From Segatella salivae DSM 15606 (GTDB lineage Bacteria; Bacteroidota; Bacteroidia; Bacteroidales; Bacteroidaceae), in contig NZ_GL629647.1 in the NCBI RefSeq assembly GCF_000185845.1, forward strand, positions 1 through 14,217: a stretch of 14,217 nucleotides of DNA, in the 5' to 3' direction. Shown here piece by piece: positions 12,287-14,217 of the stretch. The number at the start of each line of letters is the position of its first letter. The stretch's first letter is position 1. Position numbers and translations under genes: made by a program. The notes beneath the pieces were generated by a model that saw nothing but the letters and a program-made list of their open reading frames with translations, was not told the DNA's origin and made no database searches.

Positions 12287-14217
12287 TTATTCACATCGTG
12301 TGATGCGTTGCTTGTATTTATTGTTGATGACAAATGGCACTCGCTCTACAGTTACATTACTCGTGTCTAAGCCTAAGGCTTGCTCGTCGTCGATACCGAT
12401 GTGGCGGATGAAGCCAAAGAGATGTAGCATGAAATTGTCTGAAGCGCTCACGACTGTTGATGCATAATAGATGCGATGTAGAACGATAAAGCGGAAATCT
12501 CCGGCTATATTGTGCTTGCGAAGTGAGGGATAGCAGCTTCGAATATCAAAGCGATGTTGTGCAATGAGGTCTTCAACAATCTGGCGAAGATATAGTGTCA
12601 TCAATGGATTTACACGATAACCTACGCGTATGTTGATGGCATATAATGTTTGTTCTATCAGCTCGTGGCACGTATAATTCAGTGTGTCGGGCGCATCATC
12701 ATTGCTGAAATGCACTAAGAAATAATGGTCGGCGCGTTTAGGTTGCTTGTTGATGATAGAATAAATGAGCTTGTCTTCTACCATATCATCGCTGTCAGAC
12801 TGCCGTATATAGACAAGATTTGTGGCATATTTAGGTATGGTTTCATCTGCCTTTAGGTCGCGAATGATGTCATAATAGTCTGAAAGTTTCTTGAATTTCA
12901 AGTATTTCCGTCGAATGTTCCATGCGCGATACCAGATATACATCGTGCTACCTGCGATGAGAGCCAACATGATTGTGAACCAACCTCCATGTGCAAACTT
13001 TGTGAGGTTTGCAAGGAAGAAGAAGCCTTCTATAAGGAGATAGACCAGCAAGAAGGCAATAACGAGCCAATGTGGGGTGAAGCGTTGTTTCAGATATACA
13101 GCCAACATAACCGTTGTTGTGAGCATGGTTATGGTGATGGATAGCCCGTAAGCAGCTTCCATGTGGGCTGAAGTTTGGAAGAGAAGTACGGTGATGATGC
13201 ACAGAATATAAAGCAGATTATTAATTCGTGGGATATAGATTTGCCCCTTATCTACTGAAGGATACTTGAACTTCATCGTCGGCCAGAAGTTTAAATGGAC
13301 TGCTTCGCTGAAGATAGTAAAGCATCCACTGATGAGCGCTTGACTGGCAATGATAGCTGCTCCGGTAGCCATGATGATACCAGGGATAAGTAACCAGTTG
13401 GGCATGATGGCGTAAAAAGGGTTGATTCCCGTGTGCATGGATGCAGAATGACTAACAATATATGCGCCTTGTCCCATGTAGTTGAGGATGAGCATGACTT
13501 TAACGAAGATCCAACTTATCGTGATATTGCGTCGTCCGCAGTGCCCAAGATCAGAGTAAAGTGCCTCAGCTCCTGTTGTACAAAGGAACACTGCACCGAG
13601 AATTAAGAACCATTCGGGGCTTGAAGCCAGTAGTTTTATGGCATAATATGGGTTGAATGCTTTGATGATATAGGGGTAATCCACGACGTGAATCATACCC
13701 AATATTCCCAAAAGTAAGAACCAAACCAACATGAATGGCCCAAAATAGGTGCCAATAGAGCCCGTTCCAAAGCGTTGAATAAAGAATACTGTTGAGATGA
13801 TAAACAGCACAATAGGTACAATAGGAATATCCGTTGATAGCCCATGTAGTCCTTCTATTGCTGAGGTTACAGTGATTGCAGGCGTAATAACCCCATCAGC
13901 AATCAACGTACTTGCCCCAAGTATGGCCACAATAAATAGCCAACGGTAGCCTCGTTTGCGGATTAAGGTGAAGAGCGCAAGTACACCTCCCTCACCTTTA
14001 TTATCGGCTCTGAGGGCTACAATCACATATTTCAGCGTCGTTTGAAGTGTTAATGTCCAAATAATACACGACACTGCACCCAAGATATAGTTAGCATCGA
14101 AGTGAGGATTAGCCCGCAATATGGTGCGCATGACATAGAGTGGGGACGTTCCAATGTCACCAAATACAATTCCGATTGCAATGAGCAGCCCCATGGCGGT
14201 AAGCTTTTTGTGCGTAG
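12287..14217 (-). CDS. kup: Kup-type potassium uptake transporter (5' end outside the window)
   Basis: This is a Kup/KUP family potassium transporter of the inner membrane, which takes up K+ probably together with protons. Numbered from the first internal Met (14194), it shows the family hallmark FGDIGTSPLY (11-20), then RADNKGEGG (62-70), ADGVITPA (99-106) and SAIEGL (111-116). Later blocks include EALYSDLGH, NYMGQGA, ASQALISG and GQIYIP. About twelve hydrophobic segments span the first 430 residues, followed by a hydrophilic C-terminal domain of roughly 200 residues. Upstream of that Met the frame stays open to the window edge (reading THKKLTA), and the family usually has more residues before the GDIGTSPLY motif, so the true start is probably beyond 14217. 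Only a few to a few tens of residues should be missing. The visible part is intact. Confidence 0.95.
   Translation of the reverse strand, partial: THKKLTAMGLLIAIGIVFGDIGTSPLYVMRTILRANPHFDANYILGAVSCIIWTLTLQTTLKYVIVALRADNKGEGGVLALFTLIRKRGYRWLFIVAILGASTLIADGVITPAITVTSAIEGLHGLSTDIPIVPIVLFIISTVFFIQRFGTGSIGTYFGPFMLVWFLLLGILGMIHVVDYPYIIKAFNPYYAIKLLASSPEWFLILGAVFLCTTGAEALYSDLGHCGRRNITISWIFVKVMLILNYMGQGAYIVSHSASMHTGINPFYAIMPNWLLIPGIIMATGAAIIASQALISGCFTIFSEAVHLNFWPTMKFKYPSVDKGQIYIPRINNLLYILCIITVLLFQTSAHMEAAYGLSITITMLTTTVMLAVYLKQRFTPHWLVIAFLLVYLLIEGFFFLANLTKFAHGGWFTIMLALIAGSTMYIWYRAWNIRRKYLKFKKLSDYYDIIRDLKADETIPKYATNLVYIRQSDSDDMVEDKLIYSIINKQPKRADHYFLVHFSNDDAPDTLNYTCHELIEQTLYAINIRVGYRVNPLMTLYLRQIVEDLIAQHRFDIRSCYPSLRKHNIAGDFRFIVLHRIYYASTVVSASDNFMLHLFGFIRHIGIDDEQALGLDTSNVTVERVPFVINNKYKQRITRCE

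Overview
The window looks like Bacteroidetes, most likely Bacteroidales and possibly a Prevotella relative. Promoters fit the Bacteroidetes pattern (TTTG or a near match about 20 nt before TAnnTTTG), the tRNA gene has no encoded CCA, and the gene content is typical: a PcfJ/PcfK pair, a DUF1896 protein, a Bacteroidetes-type tyrosine integrase, a large TonB-type outer membrane barrel and a secreted transglutaminase-like protein. The genus is inference. Every convincing gene is on the minus strand, so transcription runs from high to low coordinates.

Positions 1 to about 5041 are one end of an integrated element, probably integrative and conjugative or mobilizable, inserted at the 3' end of a tRNA-Ser(UGA) gene (5042-5126). 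Reading away from the tRNA it holds a tRNA-proximal region rich in repeats and a hairpin terminator, the integrase (3497-4729), a DUF1896 protein (3004-3471), a 122-nt inverted repeat abutting the start of a small three-helix membrane protein (2518-2865), a 351-nt non-coding stretch with a plus-strand promoter candidate and interlocking hairpins, an unrecognised 143-aa protein, PcfK-like and PcfJ-like. The element continues past the left edge, so its relaxase, transfer genes and far attachment site are not visible.

Positions 5042-14217 look chromosomal. After the tRNA and its promoter, 11140 down to 5293 holds three co-directional genes that probably form an operon: a secreted transglutaminase-like protein with an active-looking domain, a degenerate second one and a thioredoxin-like end; a CutC-family TIM barrel only 9 nt downstream; and a TonB-dependent outer membrane protein 79 nt further on. 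Next come tag (DNA-3-methyladenine glycosylase I) with its own promoter, a 427-nt gap with a perfect 16-bp inverted repeat, and kup (potassium uptake), which runs off the right edge.

No clearly new multi-gene system is evident. The least explained parts are the non-coding structures of the element: the int/att repeats at 4742-4881, the 122-nt inverted repeat at 2869-2990, and the 2319-2480 segment, where a promoter with no gene faces a hairpin whose loop and right arm can pair with an upstream stretch.
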